DNA of 64,000 bases, taken from contig NZ_CP046640.1 of NCBI RefSeq assembly GCF_017751145.1, positions 3,638,137 to 3,702,136 on the forward strand, written 5' to 3'. Of the stretch, positions 32,579 through 40,983 are shown piece after piece. The notes under the pieces were generated by a model that was not told where the DNA came from, made no database searches, and saw only the letters and a program-made list of their open reading frames with translations. Origin of the DNA: Iocasia fonsfrigidae. GTDB taxonomy: Bacteria; Bacillota; Halanaerobiia; Halanaerobiales; DTU029. The translations under genes were made by a program, and so were the position numbers. Each line of letters starts with the position of its first letter. The stretch's first letter is position 1.

Positions 32579-33343
32579 CTATAAAAGTTGATAACCCATT
32601 TTAAAGGAAATATTTAAGGCCTCATGCTGTATAGTATTAATCAGAGAAGGCATATTCTTTTTAATTCGAGCAGTATCACCCGTTATTCCCAGGGCAGCAC
32701 ATACACGTTTTTTAGAATCAAATACTGGAACAGCAATACATGTTGTGCCCAAAAAAACTTCTTCATTATCTAGAGCATAACCTTGTTCAACTACCTTTTG
32801 AAGTTCTTCGGCCATCTTTTTTCGGTCTGTTATAGTATTGTGAGTAAATCGCACTAATTCTATATTTTTTAGTAATATTTCTCTCTTTTCTGCTGGCTGG
32901 TATGCTAATAGAACTTTACCCGCAGCGGGGGCATTCAATGGTAGACTTGATCCAACAGTTGACCTGGTTTTGGTATTATTTGGTGTCTCAATAATTTCAA
33001 GAAAATACAAATCCTCCTCGAAAATAATACCTAATTGAGAAGTTTCACCACTATCTTTTGTAAGTTCACGCATATAAGGCAGTGAATTATTCCTCAAATT
33101 CTTTATCCATTCAACATGGTTTCCTAATTGAAACATCTTAAAACCCAGTTTATATCGTTTTGAAGGTAGTTCACACTCAATTAATTTGTATTTTTCAAGT
33201 GTCTTTAAAATATTGTATGTAGTTCCATTCGGTATATTAAGAGTTTTTCCAATATCAGATAATCTTGTGTTTTTTTTTGAAGTAGCCAAATATTCTAATA
33301 TTTTAATTGCCCTTTCTAGGGTAGATTCTCTAGTTTTATTCAT
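32579..33343 (-). CDS. IclR-family regulator (KdgR-like)
   Basis: Regulator of uronate breakdown genes, 254 residues, cytoplasmic. The winged helix is RAIKILEYLATSKKNTRLSD followed by NIPNGTTYNILKTLEKYKLI. The C-terminal IclR effector domain has GSSLPLNAPAAGKVLLAYQP, YALDNEEVFLGTTCIAVPVF and AALGITGDTARI. The adjacency to kduI, kduD and a TRAP transporter supports a KdgR role. Its own promoter contains a palindrome with KdgR-type geometry. Confidence 0.9.
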   Translation of the reverse strand: MNKTRESTLERAIKILEYLATSKKNTRLSDIGKTLNIPNGTTYNILKTLEKYKLIECELPSKRYKLGFKMFQLGNHVEWIKNLRNNSLPYMRELTKDSGETSQLGIIFEEDLYFLEIIETPNNTKTRSTVGSSLPLNAPAAGKVLLAYQPAEKREILLKNIELVRFTHNTITDRKKMAEELQKVVEQGYALDNEEVFLGTTCIAVPVFDSKKRVCAALGITGDTARIKKNMPSLINTIQHEALNISFKMGYQLL

Positions 33344-33471
33344 TAATTATTATCACCTTTTCCTCATCTTCTCGTATGTCTTTTTATAATTTTCAATATT
33401 TTGAATACACACCTAATATTACTAATGCAAACATCAATTTATACTCAGTTCCCTGTTTGATTATAATTAAA

Positions 33472-33543
33472 ATGAAATATGTTTTCATATATAAAAAATA
33501 TATTTCATATTTATATTATAAATATTTTGACCATAATTGTCAA
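33472..33543 (-). promoter_or_regulatory. iclR promoter and KdgR-type operator
   Basis: TTGACA (33538-33543) and TATAAT (33515-33520) on the minus strand, 17 bp apart. Downstream, ATGAAATATGTTTTCAT (33472-33488) is a palindrome with a 5-base spacer, like the enterobacterial KdgR box. A further ATGAAATAT half lies between. Confidence 0.65.
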
Positions 33544-33576
33544 GAATTTTATAAAACTATCTAAATATAACTTCAT

Positions 33577-34554
33577 CTACTTTTCCATCCTATGAGTTTT
33601 TAATACCCTCCACCAATCTTCATTAGTACAATACCACTCTATTGTCTCCTTTAATCCCCTGGAAAAATCATATTTAGGTCTCCAGCCGAGGTCCTGTCTA
33701 AGTTTTGTATAATCTATAGCATATCTCCTATCATGTCCAGGTCTGTCTTTAACAAACTTAATTAACCCCCGGTCTTTACCAAGTATATTAATAATAGCCT
33801 CCGCTATCTCTATATTCCTTTTCTCATTATTACTACCAATATTGTATATCTCCCCTGCTTTTCCACTACGCAGCACCACATCTACTGCCCGACAGTGATC
33901 TCCTACATGAATCCAGTCCCTGATATTCCCGCCGTCACCATATAGGGGTAGTTCCCTATTATTTAAGGCATTAGTAATAAGAAGGGGTATTAATTTCTCA
34001 GGGTATTGATAGGGACCGTAGTTATTCGAACAGCGGGTAATATTGACAGGGAGGCCATAGGTTTTATGATAAGCATCGACCAGTAGATCAGCCCCTGCTT
34101 TGCTGGCAGAATAAGGACTGCTGGGCTGGAGTAAATCTTCCTCAGTAAATAATCCTTGAGCACCTAATGAACCATAGACTTCATCAGTAGAGACCTGAAT
34201 AAATTTATTTATTTTATATTTAACAGCAGCCTCCAGTAGAACCTGAGCACCGCTAATATTTGTCTGGATAAAGACATCAGCCTCTTTAATGCTCCGGTCA
34301 ACATGAGATTCTGCAGCAAAGTTAATTATTACATCAACACCCTGTTTCATTAACCCATCAACAAGCTCTTTATCAGCAATATCCCCTTTGACAAATTTAT
34401 AATGTTCATTATCTTCCAGTCCCTTAAGATTATTTAAGTTACCAGCATAAGTCAGTTTATCAAGATTAAGCACTTCATCATCATAATGTTCTAAAATATA
34501 ATGGATAAAATTCGAACCAATAAAACCAGCTCCACCGGTAACCAGCAATTTCAT
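33577..34554 (-). CDS. rfbB: dTDP-glucose 4,6-dehydratase
   Basis: NAD-dependent dehydratase in dTDP-deoxysugar synthesis (dTDP-rhamnose and relatives) for cell-surface polysaccharide. The 325 residues have GGAGFIGSNF at the N-terminus, FAAESHVDRSI, STDEVYGSLG, catalytic YSASKAG and VNITRCSNNYGPYQYPEKLI, all RfbB hallmarks. It follows the epimerase gene by 16 bases. The window has no rfbA or rfbD, so the pathway is completed elsewhere. Confidence 0.94.
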   Translation of the reverse strand: MKLLVTGGAGFIGSNFIHYILEHYDDEVLNLDKLTYAGNLNNLKGLEDNEHYKFVKGDIADKELVDGLMKQGVDVIINFAAESHVDRSIKEADVFIQTNISGAQVLLEAAVKYKINKFIQVSTDEVYGSLGAQGLFTEEDLLQPSSPYSASKAGADLLVDAYHKTYGLPVNITRCSNNYGPYQYPEKLIPLLITNALNNRELPLYGDGGNIRDWIHVGDHCRAVDVVLRSGKAGEIYNIGSNNEKRNIEIAEAIINILGKDRGLIKFVKDRPGHDRRYAIDYTKLRQDLGWRPKYDFSRGLKETIEWYCTNEDWWRVLKTHRMEK

Positions 34555-34570
34555 TTAAAACCCTCCTATT

Positions 34571-35026
34571 TTATCTATTCTTTGTCTCCCAGTCAAAACC
34601 AATCTCCGGGTCATCCCAGGGAATCCTGTACTCATCAGGGTTTTCCCTATTATATGGCTTTGTTGTAAAATACATTATAGTAGCAGCCTTATTACCAAGC
34701 ACCTGATACCCATGGGCAACACCCTTAGGTATCAGGAGTAATACCTGATTATCCTCACCCATATAATAAACATCTGTCCTGGCCCTTGTTGGTGAATCCT
34801 CCCTTAAATCATATAATACCACCTGGGCATTACCTGAAGGAAAAAACCAGATATCATCCTGTTCTTGATGATAATGAAATGCCTTAATAACACCAGGATA
34901 TGTTTTAGAGAGTGAGGCCTGCCCAAACAATTCTAGCAACCCATCATCCCTGCGCAAAACCTCCATAAAAAAACCCCGATCATCAGGATGCTTAACTAAA
35001 CTCTTCACCCTAACACCTGTAATCAC
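34571..35026 (-). CDS. dTDP-4-dehydrorhamnose 3,5-epimerase-related protein
   Basis: Cupin-fold member of the RmlC family, 151 residues, somewhat shorter than RmlC (about 180). Features seen: HPDDRGFFMEVLRRDD, catalytic-region His in VIKAFHYHQEQDDIWF (RmlC has a single His there) and GVAHGYQVLGNKAA. Partnered with rfbB, so a sugar nucleotide epimerase is likely. The shorter length and HYHQEQDD sequence set it apart from classical RmlC, so I leave the symbol blank. Confidence 0.8.
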   Translation of the reverse strand: MITGVRVKSLVKHPDDRGFFMEVLRRDDGLLELFGQASLSKTYPGVIKAFHYHQEQDDIWFFPSGNAQVVLYDLREDSPTRARTDVYYMGEDNQVLLLIPKGVAHGYQVLGNKAATIMYFTTKPYNRENPDEYRIPWDDPEIGFDWETKNR

Positions 35027-35084
35027 TGATATATTCCCCCTTCCAGGATATTACTATAATAATATGCTGGTTGAGAGTAAAATA

Positions 35085-35684
35085 TCAGTGAAACAGACCT
35101 AATTCCTGCAAATCTCCCCTTAACTGTACCGGGCTTTTAAATTGTATTGTCTTAATCCCAAAATCCTCAGCGGCCAGAAGATTATCCTCCATGTCATCAA
35201 TAAACACAGTTTCTTCAGGGGACAGTGAATAATTTGCCAGTAGATAGCGGTATATCTCCGGCTCCGGTTTTACAGCATTAATCTCTGCCGAAATAACCAG
35301 TTCATCAAAATTATTAAAAAAATCATAATTTGCAACCAGTTTAAAGGCCTCTAAGTGGAAATTTGACAAAACATAAAGACTATATCCCCTGTCTTTGAGT
35401 TCCTCCAAAATCCCAATGCTCCCTTGGATAGGCTGCAATATCTCCTCCCAGTCTCTGAATATATCACTAACCTCACTGCCAAAACCATGCCGTTTTGTTA
35501 AGATTTCTACAGCCTCCTGCTGACTAATACTACCCCTGTCAAGCCCTATCCACTCCTCACTCTTGAAAACAGAGTTATATAATTTATTAATTAATTCTTC
35601 ATCATCATATTTCTTTTCCAGATATCCCCTGGGGTCATAAGATAAAAGCACATTCCCTAGGTCAAAAACAACATTTTTTATCAT
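35085..35684 (-). CDS. HAD-superfamily phosphatase (YihX type)
   Basis: Small-molecule phosphatase, 199 residues. Motif I is FDLGNVLLSYDP (nucleophile Asp; the second Asp of DxD is replaced as in YihX relatives), motif II SNFH, motif III KPEPEIY, motif IV FIDDMEDNL. It is the last gene of the lplA-ABC operon (22 bases after the ATPase gene). Substrate unknown; a link to the ABC cargo is possible but not shown. Confidence 0.85.
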   Translation of the reverse strand: MIKNVVFDLGNVLLSYDPRGYLEKKYDDEELINKLYNSVFKSEEWIGLDRGSISQQEAVEILTKRHGFGSEVSDIFRDWEEILQPIQGSIGILEELKDRGYSLYVLSNFHLEAFKLVANYDFFNNFDELVISAEINAVKPEPEIYRYLLANYSLSPEETVFIDDMEDNLLAAEDFGIKTIQFKSPVQLRGDLQELGLFH

Positions 35685-35706
35685 TACTAAACAACTCCTT
35701 TTTTAA

Positions 35707-36429
35707 TTAATCCATTAAATAAAGGTCAGCAATCTCCTGTAAAATACTATATATCCCCTTATCAGCAAGCCCCCTCTCCCCCTGAGGTATTCTTATTTTA
35801 AACTCTTTTTCTATCCCGGCCGGTTGACCTGCCAGAAAACAGATCCGGTCAGCCAGTAAAACAGCCTCTCTGGGATCATGGGTAATAAGCAAAATCGAGT
35901 AGGCTTCTTCCTGCCAATTCTTTAGTAACAACTCACGTAGTTTTATTTTTAACCCTGTATCAATAGATTTAAAGGGCTCATCAAGCAAAAGTAAATCAGG
36001 TTTAATTGAAAGGGCCCGGGCAAACTCCAGGCGCTGTTTCATACCACCACTCAATTCCCCTGGGAAACTATCCCGAAAATCAATTAAGCCTACCCCTTTT
36101 AAAAGATACTCCCTCAGAGCTGCCCCTTCCTTTTCAGTGAGAAAGTTCTGCTGAACAAAGGTAAGGTTATCTTCCACACTCTTCCATGGTAAAAGCCTGG
36201 GCTCCTGAAAAACACAAGCCAACCTCAGCCCCTCCTTTAAAGTTAATTCGCCGACATCCCTGTCAAGTAAACCAGCAATAATATTAAAGAGTGTTGTTTT
36301 ACCACTGCCAGAAGAACCAATAAAGGCTACAATCTCTCCATCTTTGAGTTCAAAGTTAATATCAGCCAGCACTTCATAGGCATTATATGATTTGGCCAAG
36401 TTTTTAATACTAAGTAAATTAGCCGACAT
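35707..36429 (-). CDS. ABC importer ATPase (NitT/TauT/SsuB type)
   Basis: Cytoplasmic ATPase, 240 residues. Walker A IGSSGSGKTTLF, Q-loop CVFQEPRLLPW, signature LSGGMKQRLEFARAL, Walker B LLLLDEPFKSID, switch His LLITHDPREAV. All catalytic residues are present. It overlaps the permease gene by 11 bp. The subfamily covers nitrate, taurine, sulfonate, thiamine-precursor and other small-molecule importers; the lplA link suggests lipoate or a related acid. Confidence 0.9.
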   Translation of the reverse strand: MSANLLSIKNLAKSYNAYEVLADINFELKDGEIVAFIGSSGSGKTTLFNIIAGLLDRDVGELTLKEGLRLACVFQEPRLLPWKSVEDNLTFVQQNFLTEKEGAALREYLLKGVGLIDFRDSFPGELSGGMKQRLEFARALSIKPDLLLLDEPFKSIDTGLKIKLRELLLKNWQEEAYSILLITHDPREAVLLADRICFLAGQPAGIEKEFKIRIPQGERGLADKGIYSILQEIADLYLMD

Positions 36430-37192
36430 CTGGCTCCCACCTCATTACATATTTCTTTAAAGGCTTAATAATCAAATATTCAAAAGAAAACATAAGGACT
36501 ATCAGTACAATAGACCAGGCAAAAAGCCTATCTGTCTGCAAATTGTTATTGGCAACACTCAGGGCAAAACCTATCCCACTGGAACTCCCCACAAACTCAG
36601 CAAACACTGTCGACTTCCAGGCAAAAGCCAGACCAATACTGATAGCTGACATCAGGTGAGGTAGGAGGGAAGGAAGATAAATATCAAAAAAAATCTGTTT
36701 CCTGCTGCAGTGATAAAACCTGGCCATTTCAACAAGCCCATAATCTATATTACCCAGCCCATGGTAGATATTTATAAAAACAACTGGAAAACTAACAATA
36801 AAAATCAGAAAGATAGGTGTTAAGTCATCAGCAATACCAAACCAGATAACTGCCAGAACCAGCCAGACTACTGGTGGAATGGTCTGCATAATTGTTATCA
36901 GTGGCCTGAAAAAAAGCCTCCAGAACTTACTGTAACGTAGAAAAAAAGCAAAAACAAGCCCGGCAATAATCGCTCCTGAATAACCAATCATCGTACGTTT
37001 AACTGTAATTAAAATAAAAGTGACCAGTATTCCACTTTCCAATAGCTCAATTAAGACCTGAGCAGTTTCCAGTGGAGAAGGCAGAATTAAAGAAGAAAAT
37101 CTGCTGGATAAACCTCCCCATAAAAGAAGCACTGCCAGAACACCAGCAGTGCCGACAGCTATTTTAAAAAAACTAGAAGTAAAATGATTCAT
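36419..37192 (-). CDS. ABC importer permease (SsuC/TauC type)
   Basis: Membrane subunit, about 257 residues, six segments. I prefer the ATG at 37192, 11 bases after AGGTGG; the longer GTG start (37207) lies inside that ribosome site. Family landmarks: SRFSSLILPSPLETAQVL near the N-terminus, and the EAA loop MARFYHCSRKQIFFDIYLPS at about 160. It overlaps the binding-protein gene upstream and the ATPase gene downstream, a tight operon. Confidence 0.88.
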   Translation of the reverse strand: MNHFTSSFFKIAVGTAGVLAVLLLWGGLSSRFSSLILPSPLETAQVLIELLESGILVTFILITVKRTMIGYSGAIIAGLVFAFFLRYSKFWRLFFRPLITIMQTIPPVVWLVLAVIWFGIADDLTPIFLIFIVSFPVVFINIYHGLGNIDYGLVEMARFYHCSRKQIFFDIYLPSLLPHLMSAISIGLAFAWKSTVFAEFVGSSSGIGFALSVANNNLQTDRLFAWSIVLIVLMFSFEYLIIKPLKKYVMRWEPDVG

Positions 37193-38126
37193 CAGGTAAT
37201 TTACCACCTATCATCTCTGGGTATAATGTCATAATATCCCTAAAATACCTCTCAATTAATTTGTTCTCTTCTAAAACAGGATAACAATCCAGTTTTACCC
37301 TGTTAAAAGACTTCAGGATTAATTGAGCAGGCATACCATAGTATTTGGCTGCCAGTTCTGCCGCCTCTTCAGGATTGTTATTCACCCAGTTTACACCTAT
37401 CTTATAATAATCATTAAAACTATCTGTTAACTGCTGATTTTCCTCTAAAAAGTTATTACTAACAAAAAGCCCTACAAATGGTATCCTACCGTCACCATTA
37501 TGGTGTTTAGCCCATTCGTCTTGAATATTTATTGATAAGCTGGCCTTATCGTTATTACTCAAAATCTTGGTCACTAGTGGTTCAGGGAGTAAAATGGCAT
37601 CTAATTTACCCATCATAAATGTCCTGGCCCCATTTTGTAAGGGCTTATAAACCAGGTTAATCTCTTCAGAGGCAATACCCTCTTTATCCAGAAAATACCG
37701 GACTAGAAAATCCAGCGGTCCCCCTAACAAAGGCAGGCTGAGTGTCTTACCCTGCAGGTCCTCCCAGGTATCTGCCTCAAATCCATTTGTCAGAACATAA
37801 TCTATTGCCCAAATGTTGGCATTAAGCAATTTAATATTAATCCCTTTATTAAAAACCTTGGCTCCAACATTAACACCAGTCAACATCATATCTATCTCAT
37901 TTTTAGCAATCAAAGAAATAGCCCTATTATGGTCAGCTGATATCTTTACATCAATCTCTATATCCTCACCTAGCACACCTTCTTCTGCCATCCATAACAC
38001 TGGTAATGCCCCTACTGTTGTTGGTGTCTGCACTTTTATCTTTTTTATTCCCTCTGCATTAACAGCAGTAGTCATTACAAATACAATAAGCAGACTTAAC
38101 ACTAAAAACAACTTTTTTCTTCCCAT
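37173..38126 (-). CDS. ABC importer periplasmic binding protein (SsuA/ThiY-like)
   Basis: Receptor of about 317 residues, start at ATG 38126 with GGGAG 8 bases upstream. Signal peptide MGRKKLFLVLSLLIVFVMTT...NAEG with no lipobox Cys. The mature part has KIKVQTPTTVGALPVLWMAE, the NMT1/THI5-like fold opening, then KNEIDMMLTGVNVGAKVFNK and WEDLQGKTLSLPLLGGPLDF. Ligand unknown. It lies 23 bases from lplA (38150-39142) and overlaps the permease gene, so it likely binds something that the ligase uses. Confidence 0.88.
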   Translation of the reverse strand: MGRKKLFLVLSLLIVFVMTTAVNAEGIKKIKVQTPTTVGALPVLWMAEEGVLGEDIEIDVKISADHNRAISLIAKNEIDMMLTGVNVGAKVFNKGINIKLLNANIWAIDYVLTNGFEADTWEDLQGKTLSLPLLGGPLDFLVRYFLDKEGIASEEINLVYKPLQNGARTFMMGKLDAILLPEPLVTKILSNNDKASLSINIQDEWAKHHNGDGRIPFVGLFVSNNFLEENQQLTDSFNDYYKIGVNWVNNNPEEAAELAAKYYGMPAQLILKSFNRVKLDCYPVLEENKLIERYFRDIMTLYPEMIGGKLPDESFYF

Positions 38127-38149
38127 TAAGATCACTCCCTTATCAAAAG

Positions 38150-39142
38150 TTATATATTCTTCTCCTTTAGCCAGGAAACAATATCAGTTATTATTTCCTT
38201 ATTTTGGTCAGGATTAATCTTCTTAATTCTTTTACTTATTTCCTCAATGTCAAAAATACAGCCTTTGAGCATTTCAGCAATTTTTCTTATTAATTCAACC
38301 TCCATCGCATCAGAGTAAATAACCGCCTCTTCAATAATACCCCTGCTGGCCTGTAGGCAGAGCTCTAACCCCCCCCAGGGGAATCTTTTCTCAAAAACAA
38401 CATTGAAATCCGGGGAGCTGCCGAACAACCATTCCCAGGAGGAATATTTCTCATATAAACCCTTTAATTTAGAAATATCTTCAGGCTGTAAATACTCAGT
38501 CTGTCCTTTACCACCATACTCCTCTAAAAAAGAAGCCTCCATAGCCTGTTTAAGCATTTCAAGATTTAAATCAGCCTTCAACTCTTTCAGATTAACCACC
38601 CTGGAGCGAACCGAATCAATCCCCTTGGATGCTATCTTCTCAGCTGATACCTGAAGGTATTTAAGCATCTGAGTAAAGTCAGTATCAAGTAATAGTGTGC
38701 CATGATGATATGCCTTGTCAGCTGCAAAATAAAAGGCATTCCCTGAAAACTTTTTGCCTTCAACAAGCAGGTCATTCCGACCGGAAAACTCAGCCCCAAT
38801 TCCCAACTGTTTAACAGCCTCAATAATAACTCTCAACTGTCTATTTAGATAATAATTAGCACGCCCCATAATAAATGTAAAATTAAGATTACCAAGGTCA
38901 TGGAAGACCGCACCACCTCCTGATAAGCGGCGGGCCAGCTTACCTTCATCTCTTTTTAGGACCTTATAATTACATTCCTTCCAGGCGTTCTGATTACGTC
39001 CGATAACCACTGTCCGCTGATTCTGCCAGAGATAAAGCAGAACTTCATCCTGGCTAATGCTCTCCAACAAAAATTCTTCCAGAGCCAGGTTATACCAGGG
39101 ATTATTACTTAAAGAATAGATTATTTTTGTTTTAAGCGGCAT
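38150..39142 (-). CDS. lplA: Lipoate-protein ligase A
   Basis: Activates lipoate with ATP and attaches it to lipoyl domains; about 330 residues. I start at ATG 39142 with GGGGG 7 bases upstream. N-terminal catalytic domain: YLWQNQRTVVIGRNQNAW, the key loop LARRLSGGGAVFHDLGNLNF, lipoyl-AMP Lys in EGKKFSGNAFYF, and YHHGTLLLDTDF. The C-terminal accessory domain covers about 245-330. First gene of an operon with a NitT/TauT-type importer and a HAD enzyme. It has its own promoter and a perfect palindrome at the start point. Confidence 0.93.
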   Translation of the reverse strand: MPLKTKIIYSLSNNPWYNLALEEFLLESISQDEVLLYLWQNQRTVVIGRNQNAWKECNYKVLKRDEGKLARRLSGGGAVFHDLGNLNFTFIMGRANYYLNRQLRVIIEAVKQLGIGAEFSGRNDLLVEGKKFSGNAFYFAADKAYHHGTLLLDTDFTQMLKYLQVSAEKIASKGIDSVRSRVVNLKELKADLNLEMLKQAMEASFLEEYGGKGQTEYLQPEDISKLKGLYEKYSSWEWLFGSSPDFNVVFEKRFPWGGLELCLQASRGIIEEAVIYSDAMEVELIRKIAEMLKGCIFDIEEISKRIKKINPDQNKEIITDIVSWLKEKNI

Positions 39143-39164
39143 TGATAAACCCCCTGACAATTTT

Positions 39165-39215
39165 AAGTAAATAATTTACTTACTAATATTATACCACTTT
39201 TATATCTCCAGACAA
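39165..39215 (-). promoter_or_regulatory. Promoter and palindromic operator of the lplA operon
   Basis: TTGTCT (39210-39215) and TATAAT (39188-39193) on the minus strand, 16 bp apart. AAGTAAAT-A-ATTTACTT (39165-39181) is a perfect palindrome right at the expected start point. It does not match an operator that I can name. Confidence 0.65.
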
Positions 39216-39220
39216 TAGAT

Positions 39221-39253
39221 AAAACCCACTTCCTTAGCAGAAGCAGGTTTTAT
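39221..39253. terminator. Hairpin after putP
   Basis: Arms AAAACCTGCTTC and GAAGTGGGTTTT on the minus strand pair over 12 bp with two wobbles, then TTATCT. It lies 33 bases after the putP stop. Confidence 0.6.
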
Positions 39254-39285
39254 TTATTATTCCCGGTCAGCATAAAAACTAGCAG

Positions 39286-40794
39286 TTATTCATTGGCCAG
39301 TGGTTTCATAGCCATCTCAAATTCCTTTTCCACTCCCTCTACCGGGCCATCACCCAGTAAACTAATTAAATATATAAGCAGGGCAGCCAGTATAAACCCT
39401 GGAATAATCTCATATAGGCCAGTATAGGCAAAGAAGTTTTTCCAGATAATTACCGTTAATCCACCCGTAATTATCCCGGCCAGTACACCATTCCTGCTTG
39501 TCCTCTTCCAGAAAAGGGAAAACAAAATAGCTGGTCCAAAAGAAGCGCCCAGTCCTGCCCAGGCATAAGCAACTATGTCCAGTATCGAACCCCCTGAAAG
39601 GGCAAAAACAAGCCCCAGAATAGTGATTAAAGCAACTGTAGCACGGCTTACCCAGAGCAGTTCCTTCTGCCCTGCCTCTGGTCTAAAAATGGCTTTATAA
39701 AAATCCTCTGCCAGGGCACTGGAAGAAACCAAGAGCTGTGAGTCTATCGTACTCATTATAGCCGCCAGAACAGCTGCCAGAAAAATACCGGCTATCCACG
39801 GATTAAACAATCTCTGTAATAATACTAGAAAAACAGTCTCTGTATTTGCCAGGGGCTCTGGTATAATAACAATACCCATCATACCAACCAGTACCGCCCC
39901 TATCAGGCTGATAACAACCCAGCTAATCCCTACAAACTGAGATATAGGGAGCTGCCGGGCAGACTTTATCCCCATAAACCTTACCAGTATATGAGGCATA
40001 CCAAAATAACCTAGCCCCCAGGCCAGCAGGGAGATTAAACTAATAAAAGTAAAGCCGTCCCCGGTATTAAGTGAGGTCCACCTAACCCTGTCAGCCAGAT
40101 TATAATCAACAATTTTAGAGGCATTAAGAAGATCCGGATTTACAGCAGCAATCTGTTTCCATAGTTCATCAAATCCTCCTAAACTGCTGATCACAATGAT
40201 AGGAACTATGATCAAAGCAATAAACATAAGTAAACCCTGCACAAAATCAGTCCAGCTGACTGCTTTAAAACCACCCAGAAAGGTATAAAGTCCAACAACA
40301 ATTACAGCCAGAAAGACAGCAACATTATAGTTAATTCCCAATATATTTTCAAACAATATTCCACCAGCAATCAAACCTGAAGAAACATATATTGTAAAGA
40401 AAATCAAAATTGCTAAAGCAGTTACAATCCGCAGATAATGGGATTTATCTCTGAAACGGCTTTCAAAAAAATCGGCTATTGTTATAGCATCTACCACCTC
40501 AGTATAACGGCGCAGTCTTTGGGCAGTAAACTGCCAATTTAAATAAGTACCTAGTGCCAGTCCAATACCTATCCACATGGCATTAAAACCACCTGCGTAA
40601 ACCGCACCTGGAAAACCCATCAATAACCACCCTGACATATCACTGGCCTGAGCACTTAAGGCAGTAACATAAGGATTTAGGGTCCTACCCCCTAAAAAAT
40701 AGTCCTCTATCGATTCATTCCGGCGGTAGTAATAATACCCGATTAACAACATCCCGATTATATATACTATAATTGTAATGAGTACAGGATCCAT
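39286..40794 (-). CDS. putP: Sodium/proline symporter
   Basis: Sodium-driven importer of the SSS family, 502 residues, 13 membrane segments. It closely follows PutP: GGRTLNPYVTALSAQASDMS near 35, YTEVVDAITIADFFESRFRD near 97, and IMSTIDSQLLVSSSALAEDF near 345 (sodium-site Ser/Thr). Proline is a plausible compatible solute for a salt-adapted anaerobe. The ATG overlaps the stop of a 36-codon ORF (TAATG). Confidence 0.9.
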   Translation of the reverse strand: MDPVLITIIVYIIGMLLIGYYYYRRNESIEDYFLGGRTLNPYVTALSAQASDMSGWLLMGFPGAVYAGGFNAMWIGIGLALGTYLNWQFTAQRLRRYTEVVDAITIADFFESRFRDKSHYLRIVTALAILIFFTIYVSSGLIAGGILFENILGINYNVAVFLAVIVVGLYTFLGGFKAVSWTDFVQGLLMFIALIIVPIIVISSLGGFDELWKQIAAVNPDLLNASKIVDYNLADRVRWTSLNTGDGFTFISLISLLAWGLGYFGMPHILVRFMGIKSARQLPISQFVGISWVVISLIGAVLVGMMGIVIIPEPLANTETVFLVLLQRLFNPWIAGIFLAAVLAAIMSTIDSQLLVSSSALAEDFYKAIFRPEAGQKELLWVSRATVALITILGLVFALSGGSILDIVAYAWAGLGASFGPAILFSLFWKRTSRNGVLAGIITGGLTVIIWKNFFAYTGLYEIIPGFILAALLIYLISLLGDGPVEGVEKEFEMAMKPLANE

Positions 40795-40904
40795 TACTTA
40801 TCACCCCTTTTCTCTCTTATCAAACGGCAGAGTGAAAGTAAGACAATCATCCCATTTGGTACCAACAACCAGAACCATGTTACAAAAGGTAAACTATAGT
40901 CCAT
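40794..40904 (-). CDS. Small membrane protein upstream of putP (symporter accessory protein candidate)
   Basis: A 36-residue ORF, MDYSLPFVTWFWLLVPNGMI then VLLSLCRLIREKRGDK. It has one hydrophobic segment followed by a positively charged tail. A strong ribosome site AGGAGGGG lies 10-17 bases before the ATG, and its TAA overlaps the putP ATG. Short proteins of this kind precede sodium symporter genes in many bacteria; I recognise the pattern (small accessory protein) rather than an exact family. Confidence 0.75.
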   Translation of the reverse strand: MDYSLPFVTWFWLLVPNGMIVLLSLCRLIREKRGDK

Positions 40905-40983
40905 TTCCTTAAACCCCTCCTATTTACTCTAAAACTATAAATATTAATAAGACCACTATAAATATATATTCTCAATAAATAGC

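Noticed and set aside
37813-38217. Plus-strand frame of 134 codons
   Set aside because: Antisense to the binding protein and lplA genes; no start context.
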